Below are positions 23,201-29,185 of a DNA stretch of 64,000 nt, in pieces. A program made the translations under genes and the position numbers. Source of the DNA: Marthasterias glacialis. Its lineage: Eukaryota; Echinodermata; Asteroidea; Forcipulatida; Asteriidae. Where the stretch lies: contig OU452221.1 of NCBI GenBank assembly GCA_911728455.2, positions 8,009,047-8,073,046 of the forward strand, read 5' to 3'. The notes under the pieces were generated by a model that was not told where the DNA came from, did not search any database, and worked only from the letters and a program-made list of their open reading frames with translations. Position 1 is the first letter of the stretch; every line of letters begins with the position of its first letter.

Positions 23201-26189
23201 TGCTCGGTTATGTCATCATATATACAACCCGTGCAGTTGATCAGTTTAAATGGTTTGTCAACTCACTGAAAATTTTTTACCAAAAGTAGGAGTGTTAATA
23301 AACCGATTCAATGATCCACTCAGCTGTGCCCAACATGCATACACTACACCTTGAACATGCACAGCTGTAACTTAACTAACCCCGAGGTTTTACACAATGT
23401 TAAATCACTCTTTGTTTCCATGTATACCAGTGCCCAATTTCATAGAGCTGCTTAAGCACAAAAATTTGCTTAGCACAAACAAAATTATGCTTACCAGAAT
23501 AAGGTTACCAGCCAAAATAGCATGTCACATGTACAATCTGCCACTGGTATCCTGCTTTAGTTTGCTGAGCAGACAATTTTTAAGCACTAATTTTTGCTTA
23601 AGCCGCTCTATGAAATTAGGCCCAGGTTTTTGTCTGACTTTTGGTTGTACAATCCCGGCTGTGATTGGCAAAAAAGGTCTGGACCCAATTTCATGGCTCT
23701 GCTTACCACAAAATTCTGTGCTTATGGCGCCCTGTAAAGCACCTGACTACAGCAGTAAGCGGAGAAACCCATAGTAAGCAGAGCCTTCAATTCTGGCTGA
23801 GGAGACAAGGCTTATTGAATCAGTCTATTGACCAAAATTACCTGACGTCATCATCACAAAAATCTTGGTTGAACCATATTGGAAGTTAATATTACATTGT
23901 GTGGTGCGCATTTTAGGCCCTGCGTCATTTACGCATATACCTATTGACTTTCAAAATGGTGAGTGTGGCACAGTCGCGCATGACGTGCGTGTATTGGGTC
24001 AATTGTCAAATTTATGGGAGAAAAAAAGTACAAAAGTCCATCTCTTTGAAAAATCGATAAATAACTTGGTGATAGCGCTTCGTTCCACTGAAGATCCTCC
24101 GTGAGGATATAACAAAGACCAAATATTTTGAGAATATCAACTTTCAAGAGATGGACATGTCTGTGTCATAAACTGTTTGTGGTTATGGCCCCTGTTTTCG
24201 CACAGCTACCAGAGATTGTTTTGGTCAGTGACTTTTTTTCAGAAACTTGTTTCTGTCGAGGGTTGCCAAAACACCCTACAGGCGTCTTGCAAGTCCAAAC
24301 CAAATGAGCTGTTTACCTTATTTTTCACATCCACTAGTGGTAGGTCTGGTTCCCTGTGACCAACAGGGAGATCCTCGTCCTTTTTAGGGCAGGAACCAGC
24401 TAGAGTCAAGAGGAGCTGTATTGCAGCCTTCAGCTCTGAGTGATTGCCTTTTGATAAAACAACAACGGGAAAGTTAAAAGATCATTTTTATTCTACAGAA
24501 ATCCTTATTAAACTTACCAGCGCCCTATTTCATAGAGGTGTTGATAAAGGGCCTCCGAGGTGAATATTTCAAAGATGGCTGATTTTTCCCTTTGTTGACG
24601 TCATGTGCAACCCATCTATTGGGCTTGGACTTTTGCTTCATGACTTTTTTTCAGAAGCTGATTGACTTTGTCATCAATGAGTGCAAAGTCCTTTTGGCTG
24701 AATCTGTACTGTCTTCAGATTCTTTTTGCAAGATATGTCAACTATCATCAATAACTATTATTAATATTTCCATTATTATATCTTTCTGGTAATGAAACCA
24801 AGGAACCCTTAAAAGTGACTATAGCACTGTGACCCGCAGGCCTGAAGATACCTGTGTAGAGAAGATGATGAAGAAATCTCAGTTTTAGATGTGGGAGGAA
24901 AACCCCAAATAGGGAAAACCCACACAATCAGGTAGGGACTGAAAACCCAATCCTCACGCATGGCTCTGGTCCAAAGAGGTGAACGGAAGGGAAGAACCCA
25001 CTAGGAATTTGTAATATAAAACAACAGGGCATCAAAATACTTTCCATAGTTTGACAGGTAAAATAAAATATGTTGCAGGGTCCAAAATCAACACAGCATC
25101 CAAAAGACACGTAGGCCCTTATTGAAAGTTTGGCTTCGGCTTAGGCACCGTTACTGACTTTTCACATGGGACCTCAAATTGGCAAACAGAGCCTAAGACC
25201 AAAGCCTTGTTTTCATAAAGGGTCCTAAACAGTCTACCATTTTTTGGCCAATGGCTTCTATGGCCGTTTACGAAACCACGGCTTGGGCTTGGGCTTGGGC
25301 TTAGGCTCCGTCAGTTATTTTGAAAACGTGTGCTTTCCGTACGGGGCTTCAAACAGGTGGACGGAGCCCAAGCCGGAGCCCAAGCCCAAACCGTGATTTC
25401 GTAAACGGCCTATGTATTCAAAACAATGGTGGTGGCTATGGCTATTGGCTACTGCAAGATCAATGTACACTTATGGACCTTTCTTGTGCAACCAAGATGA
25501 AGAAACTACAGAGAGCCATCAATGCAAAGCAAAAACAGATAATTACAGTTTGCAAAAGTGTTATACAAATATTCAAAAACTGTTTAGAATTTGTTGGAAA
25601 CAAACCAACCAATAATGGGATGTATTTTCTTCAAATAAAAAGTTTGAAATACGTTGAATTTGATCACAACGTCTGTTAATAAGACTTAAATGTTTTGCTA
25701 AATTTGGCCTTCCATGCCAACCAGCAAGGTTTGTATCAACATTGCCACTGCAGCCACTAGTGCAGCCAAATGTTTGACAATCTTGGATAAACTACTGCAC
25801 AGATCAAACTAAGAGTCAGACTTAATAAATTTTCAGTTACCATTGTCTACATCTGGTAACGATGACAGGAGTCTCTCCAGCTTGTGGGCTTTGTCAAACT
25901 TCCACTGCTGCCGCATCTCAAAGACAACCTGAAGAAGTCGCTCTTTGGTTCCAGTGACCGCATCACGATTCCCGTCAACATCCCACGCCGTCTCAGGGGA
26001 AGCCCCGTTGACGTCGTCTCGCTGGAGAGGGCCGTATAAATGGGAGAAGAGAGTCGTATAGAGAGAGGCACGGAGAGCTTTACGGTGCTTGGCTAGTGTG
26101 GTGTTGGATGGATTAAGCCGAGGTTGTAGAAGTTCTTTATTGACATGTTTGTCTACCAGCTGATTGAATAATCCAGAGATGGAATCCAT
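2067..26189 (-). CDS. TUBGCP6: Gamma-tubulin complex component 6 (GCP6), 20 coding exons, 3' end missing
   Basis: Joined coding exons (high to low coordinate): 26189-25841, 24435-24317, 22966-22869, 22471-22384, 21669-21613, 20741-20580, 18905-18751, 18439-18232, 17129-16825, 15688-15503, 14654-14563, 13063-12924, 12247-12098, 10936-10855, 9286-9198, 8536-8421, 7599-5570, 4849-4681, 3382-3241, 2223-2067. All junctions are GT-AG and all phases agree, giving about 1631 residues. Order of parts: N-terminal region (1-412), first GCP domain with motifs LVLQAFTSSIRRFMQYY and RDLFGEFLIKVSDEYL (about 413-660), a coiled coil rich in E, K and R (about 700-870), a Ser/Asp-rich region with eight H-x-x-D/N-S repeats (about 1000-1450), then the start of the second GCP domain (PIIMKRSVTAPLL). 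This order matches vertebrate TUBGCP6 as I recall it (human about 1819 aa). Known role: a scaffold subunit of the gamma-tubulin ring complex that nucleates microtubules at centrosomes. The last roughly 190 residues should lie left of position 1. Confidence 0.96.
2509..2740 (+). mobile_element. tRNA-derived SINE (family 2)
   Basis: Box A-like TGGCTGAGCAGTTTAG and box B-like GGGTTCAAATCC, then GTGTCCTTGAGCAAGACAC. The last block is typical of marine-animal SINEs. No intact tRNA fold or anticodon arm. Confidence 0.75.
3241..3382 (-). CDS. TUBGCP6: TUBGCP6 coding exon 19
   Basis: 142 nt, acceptor TTATGCAG, donor GTTTAAC (GT but a weak consensus). Encodes ISLVNQGILDYFIVELGI and HFEALRSFLFLEDGEFGLS, colinear with vertebrate GCP6 (EALRHFLLMEDGEFAQSLSD). 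Confidence 0.95.
3778..3900 (-). repeat. Inverted repeat copy 2
   Basis: Reverse-complement partner of 1461-1600. The pair brackets TUBGCP6 exons 19 and 20. Confidence 0.85.
4041..4151. mobile_element. Palindromic MITE-like element (111 bp)
   Basis: Ends GCCTTTTTGAGATATGGTGG and CCACCATATCTCAAAATGGC are complementary with one mismatch. Intronic, non-coding. Confidence 0.85.
4681..4849 (-). CDS. TUBGCP6: TUBGCP6 coding exon 18 (second GCP domain start)
   Basis: 169 nt, acceptor CTTCCAG, donor GTAAGTTC. Encodes an acidic stretch, then ELQSLPIIMKRSVTAPLLA, nearly identical to LTLPVLMKRSITAPLAAH at the start of the vertebrate C-terminal GCP domain. Confidence 0.95.
4898..5065 (+). mobile_element. 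tRNA-derived SINE (family 2), second copy
   Basis: Box A-like TCGTGGCCGCGCGTTCAAG, box B-like GGGTTTGAATCCC, then TGTGTCCTTGAGCAAC. Related to 2509-2740. Confidence 0.7.
5570..7599 (-). CDS. TUBGCP6: TUBGCP6 long exon 17 with central repeats
   Basis: 2030 nt between acceptor TGAATGCAG and donor GTAAGTTT. It starts with the end of the coiled coil (VIEYYATLSEEASARERRAL), then a low-complexity Ser/Gly/Asp-rich stretch holding eight degenerate repeats of the form H-x-x-D/N-S-x5-hydrophobic-Y (for example GHAGDSSLGDVLYP, AHSSDSTIQSMLYP). Two adjacent repeats (6120-6290 and 6300-6460) are a recent in-frame duplication of 171 bp (57 codons). Vertebrate GCP6 also carries tandem repeats in the equivalent exon (around NTHGHVSDAS), so the layout is conserved while the sequence differs. 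In vertebrates this part of GCP6 is reported as a PLK4 substrate; whether that holds here is unknown. Confidence 0.95.
7600..8420. other. TUBGCP6 intron 16, nothing recognised
   Basis: 821 bp between exons 16 and 17. AT-rich, with one CpG-rich spot (GGCGCGCGCG near 8249). No repeat family or gene recognised. Confidence 0.6.
8421..8536 (-). CDS. TUBGCP6: TUBGCP6 coding exon 16 (coiled coil)
   Basis: 116 nt, acceptor TATGGCAG, donor GTATGG. Encodes a Glu/Lys/Arg-rich helix (TEKQEDIERIEALTKREKGE). The phase-2 end joins the long exon 17 through an Arg codon. Confidence 0.92.
8811..9103. mobile_element. Long-hairpin MITE-like element (about 290 bp)
   Basis: The two halves are inverse complements over more than 100 bp with mismatches: for example ACTCAGAGTATGTCA on the left and TGACATACTCTGTGTG on the right, and AAAGATATTTG against CAAATATCTTT. 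Non-coding, in the intron between exons 15 and 16. Confidence 0.85.
9198..9286 (-). CDS. TUBGCP6: TUBGCP6 coding exon 15 (coiled coil)
   Basis: 89 nt, acceptor TTTTCCAG, donor GTAAGTA. Encodes AMQEQRVAEDAKKREAFKQF, comparable to ERMALDARKREQFQRLKEQF in vertebrates. Confidence 0.92.
9561..9897. mobile_element. Inverted-repeat element (about 337 bp)
   Basis: Left end TCGTCGTGTGCCTGGAAGAA and right end TTCTTCTGGGCACACCACGA are inverse complements with three mismatches. A second palindrome (GCCCAGAAAAAGGTCGTA, 9847-9864, against TACGACCTTCTTCTGGGC) lies inside the right end. Confidence 0.8.
9913..10430 (+). mobile_element. tRNA-derived SINE (family 1) split by a MITE
   Basis: The SINE head (TTGGTGGTTTAGTG box A; GGTCCTGGGTACATTTCCC decayed box B) ends at AGTAGTATG near 10040; its tail (TTTCCTGCAGGACTTAGG) resumes at about 10350. 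The gap is filled by the element at 10045-10349, so the MITE jumped into the SINE. A similar tail without head lies at 9410-9500. Confidence 0.7.
10045..10349. mobile_element. MITE-like element E, copy 1
   Basis: About 300 bp. It shares ACATTCAAGTCTT, GAAAATACATCCCATTA, TGTGATTATCTGTTTT and TTTCTCCATCTTG with 25473-25740 (inverted) and 56868-57176. Ends are TAGACC and GGT(C)TA-like. Confidence 0.85.
10481..10851 (+). repeat. 53-bp minisatellite, seven units, next to exon 14
   Basis: Units start at 10481, 10534, 10587, 10640, 10693, 10746 and 10799 with exact 53-bp spacing. Each contains GGGTGGAGTTGGATGGGTTG and ends GGCATTATTAG. The last unit runs to within 4 bp of the exon 14 splice donor, so on the transcript it forms the first 370 nt of the intron. 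Confidence 0.95.
10855..10936 (-). CDS. TUBGCP6: TUBGCP6 coding exon 14 (coiled coil)
   Basis: 82 nt, acceptor TATCTTCAG, donor GTAAAT. Encodes ELEELETRQELMTKARKAAA, a heptad-like helix. The donor touches the end of a 53-bp minisatellite. Confidence 0.9.
11100..11405 (+). mobile_element. tRNA-derived SINE (family 4), copy 1
   Basis: Box B CCTGGTTCGATTCTGGG near the 5' end; body with TCTCAGGCTGTGCTCCGTGG and a 3' segment CTTCTCAGCTGCCAGTAAAG. An inverted copy lies at 60245-60560. Confidence 0.8.
11453..11835. mobile_element. Non-autonomous hAT-like element with 8-bp target duplication
   Basis: Ends CAGTGGCGTAACTAAGG and CCTAGTTTTGCCGCTG form diverged inverted repeats. The flanks ATTGTGCC (11445-11452) and ATTGTGCG (11836-11843) form an 8-bp target-site duplication with one change, as expected of hAT insertions. 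The interior has G- and C-runs and no open frame. Confidence 0.82.
12098..12247 (-). CDS. TUBGCP6: TUBGCP6 coding exon 13
   Basis: 150 nt, phase 0-0, acceptor CCTGTGTAG, donor GTATAAAG. Encodes HFLCNPGVSIPRISLTFSAE and KRTGVYVGHMQALARQ, linking the first GCP domain to the coiled coil. Confidence 0.92.
12248..12923. other. TUBGCP6 intron 12, nothing recognised
   Basis: 676 bp, very AT-rich (A/T runs near 12480-12540). No gene or repeat family recognised. Confidence 0.6.
12924..13063 (-). CDS. TUBGCP6: TUBGCP6 coding exon 12
   Basis: 140 nt, acceptor CCCGCAG, donor GTAAGC. Encodes HYWTQGFVLASNNAEDSVP and DIYVCGKSLNLMRLCC, the end of the first GCP domain and close to vertebrate GCP6 (VPVFLKHIAHDIYVCGKTIN). 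Confidence 0.97.
13805..14005 (-). mobile_element. tRNA-derived SINE (family 3), copy 1
   Basis: On the minus strand GGGCTGGATAGCTCAGTTGG then TAGAGC (box A) and CAGGTTCAAACCC (box B). The anticodon arm does not pair well and there is no terminator-flanked acceptor stem, so it is a SINE, not a tRNA gene. The segment after it (GCCAGTCAGAAGCCATTCAA) is shared with 55668-55800. Confidence 0.78.
14563..14654 (-). CDS. TUBGCP6: TUBGCP6 coding exon 11
   Basis: 92 nt, acceptor CCTGTTAG, donor GTAAAG. Encodes FIQDWVFNGICRDLFGEF and LIKVSDEYLHYR, the typical GCP-family motif (W-x5-RD-x-x-GEF). Confidence 0.96.
15123..15453. mobile_element. Inverted-repeat element (about 330 bp) in intron 10
   Basis: GCAAGTTTGATCAAGGACCA on the left pairs with TGGTCCTTGATTGAACTTGC on the right, and GGTTAAC is shared next to each. 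Non-coding. Confidence 0.82.
15503..15688 (-). CDS. TUBGCP6: TUBGCP6 coding exon 10
   Basis: 186 nt, acceptor CATAAAAG, donor GTGAGT. Encodes YLADLC, a Pro/Gly-rich stretch, then GIRLLSYLYEEALDCS and LVLSLLRSSCGPY, colinear with KLLSYLYQEALHNCS of vertebrate GCP6. Confidence 0.95.
15815..15893 (+). mobile_element. SINE family 1, tail fragment
   Basis: ATGTGGATTTTTTTCACAGG followed by ACTTGGGAAAGTACTGACT, the 3' segment of family 1 without its tRNA-like head. Confidence 0.65.
16430..16595 (+). repeat. Dispersed repeat G, copy 1
   Basis: About 165 bp sharing CTTGGCATTGTCA, AGGGTTTCTTTGTGCCAG and GGCAGCAACTG with 20349-20530. A CCTGGCAGCAACTG end follows an A-run. Confidence 0.8.
16620..16745 (+). 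mobile_element. tRNA-derived SINE (family 1), head
   Basis: Box A CTCGGTGGTCTAGTGG, box B CTTGGTTTGAATCCC, then AGTAATATGCCTGTG. This is the clearest plus-strand copy of the family. Confidence 0.8.
16825..17129 (-). CDS. TUBGCP6: TUBGCP6 coding exon 9 (first GCP domain core)
   Basis: 305 nt, acceptor GTTGCAG, donor GTATTGC. Encodes about 101 residues with RLSIFAQQRVLDSTYTGGLV and LQAFTSSIRRFMQYYQAVV, the most strongly conserved block found here. It belongs to the Spc97/Spc98 N-terminal domain through which neighbouring GCP subunits contact each other. Confidence 0.96.
17312..17883. mobile_element. Inverted-repeat element (572 bp) in intron 8
   Basis: Ends TTAAAGGGCCTATGAA and TTCATAGCCCTTTAA match as inverted repeats with one extra base. 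The interior is AT-rich without coding potential. Confidence 0.7.
17891..18011. mobile_element. MITE family B, copy 1
   Basis: Inverted repeat of TTTCATGGCTCTG...CACGGTAAGCAGTGCATGAAA with GTGCCCTGTAAAG in the middle. Member of a family with further copies at 23684, 47523, 50633, 52664 and 54437. Confidence 0.78.
18232..18439 (-). CDS. TUBGCP6: TUBGCP6 coding exon 8
   Basis: 208 nt, acceptor TTTTTAG, donor GTATTGG. The acceptor was chosen because it alone completes the split codon as Cys and keeps the frame; alternatives give a stop. Encodes VTERPYLTEAGSRVFDEMYR, matching EEPYLTEAGRDAFDKFCR of vertebrates, at the start of the first GCP domain. Confidence 0.94.
18751..18905 (-). CDS. TUBGCP6: TUBGCP6 coding exon 7
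   Basis: 155 nt, acceptor CTGTCAG, donor GTAGGTTC, leaving in phase 2. It starts with PSEDEGFHEASSS, followed by a Ser/Thr-rich stretch and DDVENIWHLALHY. Vertebrate GCP6 has the same order (WEDEGFQSAS then DVDLWEAALTYE). Confidence 0.93.
18992..20277 (+). mobile_element. Helentron-like non-autonomous element H1 (in TUBGCP6 intron 6)
   Basis: The 5' end GGTGTTCAGCTT is the inverse complement, one mismatch, of AAGCCGAACACC, which lies not at the 3' tip but 30 bp inside it. The 3' end is a hairpin (GAGTTTG-TTCA-CAAACTC, 20249-20266) followed by CTAG (20274-20277). This asymmetric layout is that of Helitron2/Helentron elements. The 5' end is itself an imperfect hairpin. No Rep/helicase coding is present. 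Four internal copies of a 40-bp cassette lie at 19327, 19773, 19921 and 20071. It sits beside a SINE tail (about 18935-18990). Confidence 0.75.
19327..20109 (+). repeat. Four copies of the receptor/ETS-like cassette in H1
   Basis: Each copy (19327-19364, 19773-19812, 19921-19960, 20071-20109) reads TGACCCCATTTGACCT followed by ACTTCCGGTCGAAACCGG and AAGT, with few changes. The first part is a direct repeat of TGACC(C/T) with a 4-bp spacer; the second is an inverted pair of ACCGGAAGT. Spacing is irregular (about 150-450 bp). Confidence 0.85.
20349..20530 (+). repeat. Dispersed repeat G, copy 2
   Basis: Partner of 16430-16595 in the same orientation, in a neighbouring TUBGCP6 intron. Confidence 0.8.
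20580..20741 (-). CDS. TUBGCP6: TUBGCP6 coding exon 6
   Basis: 162 nt, phase 0-0, acceptor ATCCTCAG and donor GTACAAT. Encodes 54 residues including TRETLFNGLTHSKTRQLNIK and LPDTSNPDLLGLKIP, colinear with a conserved N-terminal block of vertebrate GCP6 (SLFGALVHSRTYDMDVRLGL). Confidence 0.93.
20815..21411 (+). repeat. 17-bp minisatellite in TUBGCP6 intron 5
   Basis: About 33 copies of GGCGCCATTCCTGGGTA with point changes (GTGCC, GTCAT, CCTCA variants). A 170-bp block (ten units) is repeated almost exactly (from about 21061 and 21231), a higher-order repeat. It contains no stop in minus-strand frames, producing long but meaningless open frames. Confidence 0.95.
21613..21669 (-). CDS. TUBGCP6: TUBGCP6 coding exon 5 (57 nt)
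   Basis: Small phase 0-0 exon with acceptor TTTTCAG and donor GTAAGTA. Encodes 19 residues ending in GNGLFSLK, comparable to the GLFSFGDP segment of vertebrate GCP6. Its length is a multiple of three, so skipping would keep the frame. Confidence 0.86.
22384..22471 (-). CDS. TUBGCP6: TUBGCP6 coding exon 4
   Basis: 88 nt between acceptor GCTGTAG and donor GTAGTG. It completes an Arg codon from exon 3 and ends in phase 0. Encodes a Gly/Asn-rich segment (ELFEGKQLLLAKTNGG). Confidence 0.85.
22869..22966 (-). CDS. TUBGCP6: TUBGCP6 coding exon 3
   Basis: 98 nt between acceptor GTCTAG and donor GTATTG, entering in phase 0 and leaving in phase 2. The product is rich in Tyr, His and Gly (PSGPRYHGDSCHVYHQGY), matching the Tyr-rich linker of GCP6 (NVPYSGYDCDD in human, from memory). 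Confidence 0.88.
23433..23623. mobile_element. MITE family A, full copy
   Basis: Ends CCCAATTTCATAGAGCTGCT and AGCCGCTCTATGAAATTAGG form inverted repeats. The interior has GCTTACCAGAATAAGG and TTACCAGCCAAAATAGCATG. At least six further copies lie between 49 and 58 kb. Confidence 0.85.
23684..23793. mobile_element. MITE family B, copy 2
   Basis: AATTTCATGGCTCTGCTTAC on the left, GTAAGCAGAGCC on the right, GGCGCCCTGTAAAGC in the centre. Confidence 0.82.
23826..24003. mobile_element. MITE family C, copy 1
   Basis: Ends TATTGACC and GGGTCAAT. Contains CCTGACGTCATCATCAC and AAAATGGTGAGTGTGGCACA. Other copies lie at 50764 and 52049. Families A, B and C sit side by side here. Confidence 0.82.
24317..24435 (-). 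CDS. TUBGCP6: TUBGCP6 coding exon 2
   Basis: Acceptor CACTCAG and donor GTAAAC bound 119 nt that complete the split codon of exon 1 (GAG) and end in phase 0. Encodes about residues 117-156, including LKAAIQLLLTLAGS, similar to the leucine-rich segment of vertebrate GCP6. Confidence 0.9.
24826..24990 (+). mobile_element. Dispersed repeat 5 (SINE-like), copy 1
   Basis: Contains TTTTAGATGTGGGAGGAAAA and GGGAAAACCCACACAATCAG, found again inverted at about 45700-45905 and forward at about 63842-64000. Confidence 0.72.
25113..25226. mobile_element. Palindromic element related to family D
   Basis: CCCTTATTGAAAG and TTGGCTTCGGCTTAGGC on the left pair with GCCTAAGACCAAAGCC and TTTTCATAAAGGG on the right. 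Immediately left of a family D copy. Confidence 0.7.
25261..25410. mobile_element. Palindromic MITE family D, copy 1
   Basis: Arms TGGCCGTTTACGAAACCACG and CGTGATTTCGTAAACGGCC, with GGCTTGGGCTTGGGCTTAGG inside. Flanked by TA on both sides. Second copy at 39798-39936. Confidence 0.88.
25473..25740 (-). mobile_element. MITE-like element E, copy 2 (inverted)
   Basis: Reverse complement of 10045-10349 and 56868-57176 (for example AATAATGGGATGTATTTTC and AACAGATAATTACAGTTTGC). Confidence 0.85.
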
Positions 26190-26222
26190 TGCCGTATAGG
26201 ATATTATCGGCAATAAAGGCAA
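25841..26222 (-). CDS. TUBGCP6: TUBGCP6 first coding exon with 5' UTR
   Basis: A clear acceptor (T-rich tract then CAG, at 26223-26224) fixes the exon start at 26222. An upstream in-frame ATG at 26228 is therefore intronic, and translation starts at the ATG at 26189-26187 (MDSISGLFNQL), which aligns with the vertebrate N-terminus (MASITQLFDDL, from memory). 33 nt of 5' UTR precede it, so a non-coding exon must lie further right. The donor GTAAC is read at 25840. Encodes residues 1-116, ending in phase 1. Confidence 0.92.
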
Positions 26223-27330
26223 CTGCAAAAATAGAAAACAAGTTTAATACCAGTGAGGCAAATATTAAAAGGATGAGCTAAATACAGTTCATAAATACAT
26301 TTTTTTGAGACCGAGCCATTGTATTTTCAATCTAAGCGCCTCCAGACATAAATCTTAGATTTATTTTTCAAGGTAAAATCGGCTTGAGCACTGACCATTA
26401 TCTTTAATAGTGCCAAAGGAAATGTTTACGGATGCGCCTGTGTGCGCTGACAGAGCTGTATGACCTGTCATCTAGTCACTGCTCTAGTGCTGGTCTTTAG
26501 TCAAGGCGCTCACGGTAACTCGGATGGTATTCATCACACACAGCGAGCGCCACCACCGCAAACATGAACCAGCAGCACGCTTGTATCAAGTGCTGAACAA
26601 GTGATCTTCACCGAATGGTCGTTGTCCACAATGCATTTACAAGTACATGTAGTTCTGTTTGTGTTCGACGACACAATACACTATACAAAGAGTTTGCATT
26701 AAAACAGTGTGCTACAGCAACACAAAACATCATGGCTGCTGACGATGTTTAAACGTGTAATTGTCAGCTAGGACCTTGGTAGGAGATACTTCACACACAA
26801 AATAACAACAGCACTAAACTGTTTTAAAAGTATTTGCCACAATCCTGTTAAATGCCTTGGGCAAGTGAAGTTGTGATAATCATAACCCTTCATCCTCCCT
26901 GCAGTTGTAGACCGTCGGGAGGATGGAGTGTCACACTTATCGCAACTAGGGCAAGTGAACATTGGGGGAAAGTTTCGGCAAAAAAAACGTGAGCTCGTAT
27001 TCAACAGGTCATGTCAGTCCCTGATGCTATGTAGGCAGATTAGAAAATGCACGAGGGCACTCTTTGTTGTGAGATGGTAATTTCTTAATGGAAAATTTGA
27101 TTGAAATTTTCAATATTTTGGCTGCTTTTTAGTGACCAGAATGTTTAAAAACTCATAATTCTCTTATTTTTAAACCTTGTTTTTTATCTAATATTTGTTT
27201 TGACAAATAATACAAAGACATTCAACAAAACAAACATTAAAATGTTTTTTTTAGCATTTAAGTCAGAATCTACCCAGTGGTTTTGTGTACACAATCATAA
27301 TCACAATTTTGACTAATGATAAAGCATGGG
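26223..27330. other. TUBGCP6 5' intron, nothing recognised
   Basis: Between the first coding exon and the tandem duplication at 27331. Mixed composition, with a CpG-containing patch around 26450-26600. No gene or repeat family recognised. Confidence 0.5.
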
Positions 27331-27655
27331 TAAAATGTCTCATCTTTGAAGCGACAAAATAAACTGCTACTCCGCAATGCAGAATCAGGAAGAACCAATT
27401 TATGGCTTAAAATGTAACGTAATAACTTTTCTTTTATGCAACACTGATGGAAAAAACATGATTTATTTGAAAAATGTATTAATTATCCTGTAAAAAATGT
27501 CTCATCTTGTGTAGCGACAAAATAAACTGCTTCTCCTCAATGCAGAATCAGAAAGAACCAATTTATGGCATAAAATGTAACCTATTAACTTTTCTTCAAA
27601 ATCATATGCAACACTGACGAAAAAACATTATTTGAAAAATGTATTATCCTACTTC
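27331..27655 (+). repeat. Tandem duplication, about 161-bp period
   Basis: Two units starting TAAAATGTCTCATCTT (27331 and about 27492), both with GCGACAAAATAAACTGCT and AATGCAGAATCAG. Confidence 0.88.
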
Positions 27656-27982
27656 CTATATTATCATGTACTGTAGTGGGTTTGGGCTTGGTTAGCACTC
27701 ATGCAATGAGGAAGGAGCAATAGCGTGTTAAACAAGCAAGAAACTTTAGGGCCAACTAAAAAGCGGAGGAATAACAAGGACAGGTAGGCCTTGTGCTATA
27801 AATTACTAACATTGCCTTTACAGTCGATTTTTATTAGGCCTTGCGTTAACTTTTTTTTGGCATGATGATGGTGACACCTCACACATGTCACAACGTTCAG
27901 ATCAAATCATTGTTGACGTTGTGTTCACAGCTAGCTACACAGGCCTACCGACCGATGTCGAGCAGGAAGAAAACATACTCAC

Positions 27983-28205
27983 TAAATCATCCAGACACAA
28001 TATGACAAATTCTTAGCTGTTTTGTTGTTGACCATTGCTGTTGTAGATTTATATCCCAAAAAACTCAAACGGTCAGAGTAACTCATGCTAACCCAAACGG
28101 ATTTCTACCTAAAAGTCATATTCAGCGCGCGTTCCTTACGCTCTCCCAGCTCTGCTAGTTGTCCGTCGGAAGGGCGCCCTCCTTCATCGTCCCCGCCGCT
28201 TACCA
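27983..28205 (-). promoter_or_regulatory. Possible TUBGCP6 promoter and non-coding first exon
   Basis: A GC-rich stretch (about 28130-28205, several CpG) stands out in AT-rich surroundings. On the minus strand it is followed by a sequence ending in a good donor (TTTA then GTGAGTATG, donor at 27982-27981). The first coding exon begins with 33 nt of UTR behind an acceptor, so an upstream exon is required, and this is the best candidate I see. A second, weaker candidate lies around 26450-26600. Confidence 0.35.
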
Positions 28206-28212
28206 AACTAAA

Positions 28213-28449
28213 GCAACCGGTGCGAAGTTGGTTACTCGTTTGACGTTCGATATTCGAATGTCAAACAAGAACCAATTCCTGGTTTGACATTCAAATTTGT
28301 GCACAGAACCGATAGAGAAATACTTCGTGGAAAGAAGCTCTTTTCACATGTCCAGACCCCATGGGATGGGCACCGTTAGATACAGAATTGAAGATGAGGA
28401 TCCATTGAACACACCCATGGTCATATTGACCCGGCCCATGGGGTTTTGA
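28213..28449 (+). repeat. Dispersed 230-bp repeat, copy 1
   Basis: Contains CGAAGTTGGTTACTCGTTTG, GACATTCAAATTTGTGCACA and CCATGGGATGGGCACC. An inverted, diverged copy lies at 39566-39784. Confidence 0.8.
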
Positions 28450-28589
28450 AACATTATTATTTTGTTAACGTACAAATTCCGTACTGTTCATGGTAATATG
28501 CATTTAATTACTGAAATTATTTCAAAATTTAAACGGTCAGGTTGTTCATACCCAATGGGCCGGGCACCACTACCTATACTCAACTGCTT

Positions 28590-29185
28590 TTGAGCAATAT
28601 AACCAGCAGTTGAATAACACTGTGGTAGACCAATCATTGGTTAACAAGAATTCCCAATTATTCTTTTGTGTTTTCAAGTTAAATTTCAACCAACATTTAT
28701 GTACCCAAACGGTCAAGTTAATTTTGCCCCAACTCTGGTTCCATTTGCCCAAGTCCCGTCTTTGGGCTAGGGAAGCTAACCTATAGTTAAGTACAGTCAG
28801 ACCAGTCATTGGTCAAATGAATATCTTTTGGTGTTGTTAAATTCACAATTAGAAGTTAAATTCCAACAAACATCTCACTTTGTACCAAATGGTCAGGTTA
28901 ATTTTGCCAAACCCCTGGTACCAAAGTCATGGCAATCGATTTTGGGCATTTTTTAACCAACATTTGAATAAAAGTCAAATCAGTCGTTGGTTAAATGAAA
29001 ATTGCCCATCTTTTTGTGTTGTTAAACTCCCACTTAAAAAAGTTAAAATTCAACCAACTTTGTGGATATCATTTTTGCCCAGCTTTGCCCAACTTCTATC
29101 AATTTACCCAAATTGGTTTTGGGCAGTTTATAACCAACAGTTGAATAACGGTAGACCAATCGTTGGATAAGTAAGAATTGAGCAT
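28590..29185 (+). repeat. Degenerate tandem repeat, about 175-bp period
   Basis: Four marks AGACCAATCATTGGTTAA-like at 28627, 28798, 28978 and 29153, with TTTTGGGCA and CCAACA...TTGAATAA blocks between. Ends 130 bp before element H2. Confidence 0.8.

Noticed and set aside
26190..26228. Upstream in-frame ATG at 26228 as the TUBGCP6 start
   Set aside because: Lies on the intron side of a clear CAG acceptor, and the added residues do not resemble the conserved N-terminus.
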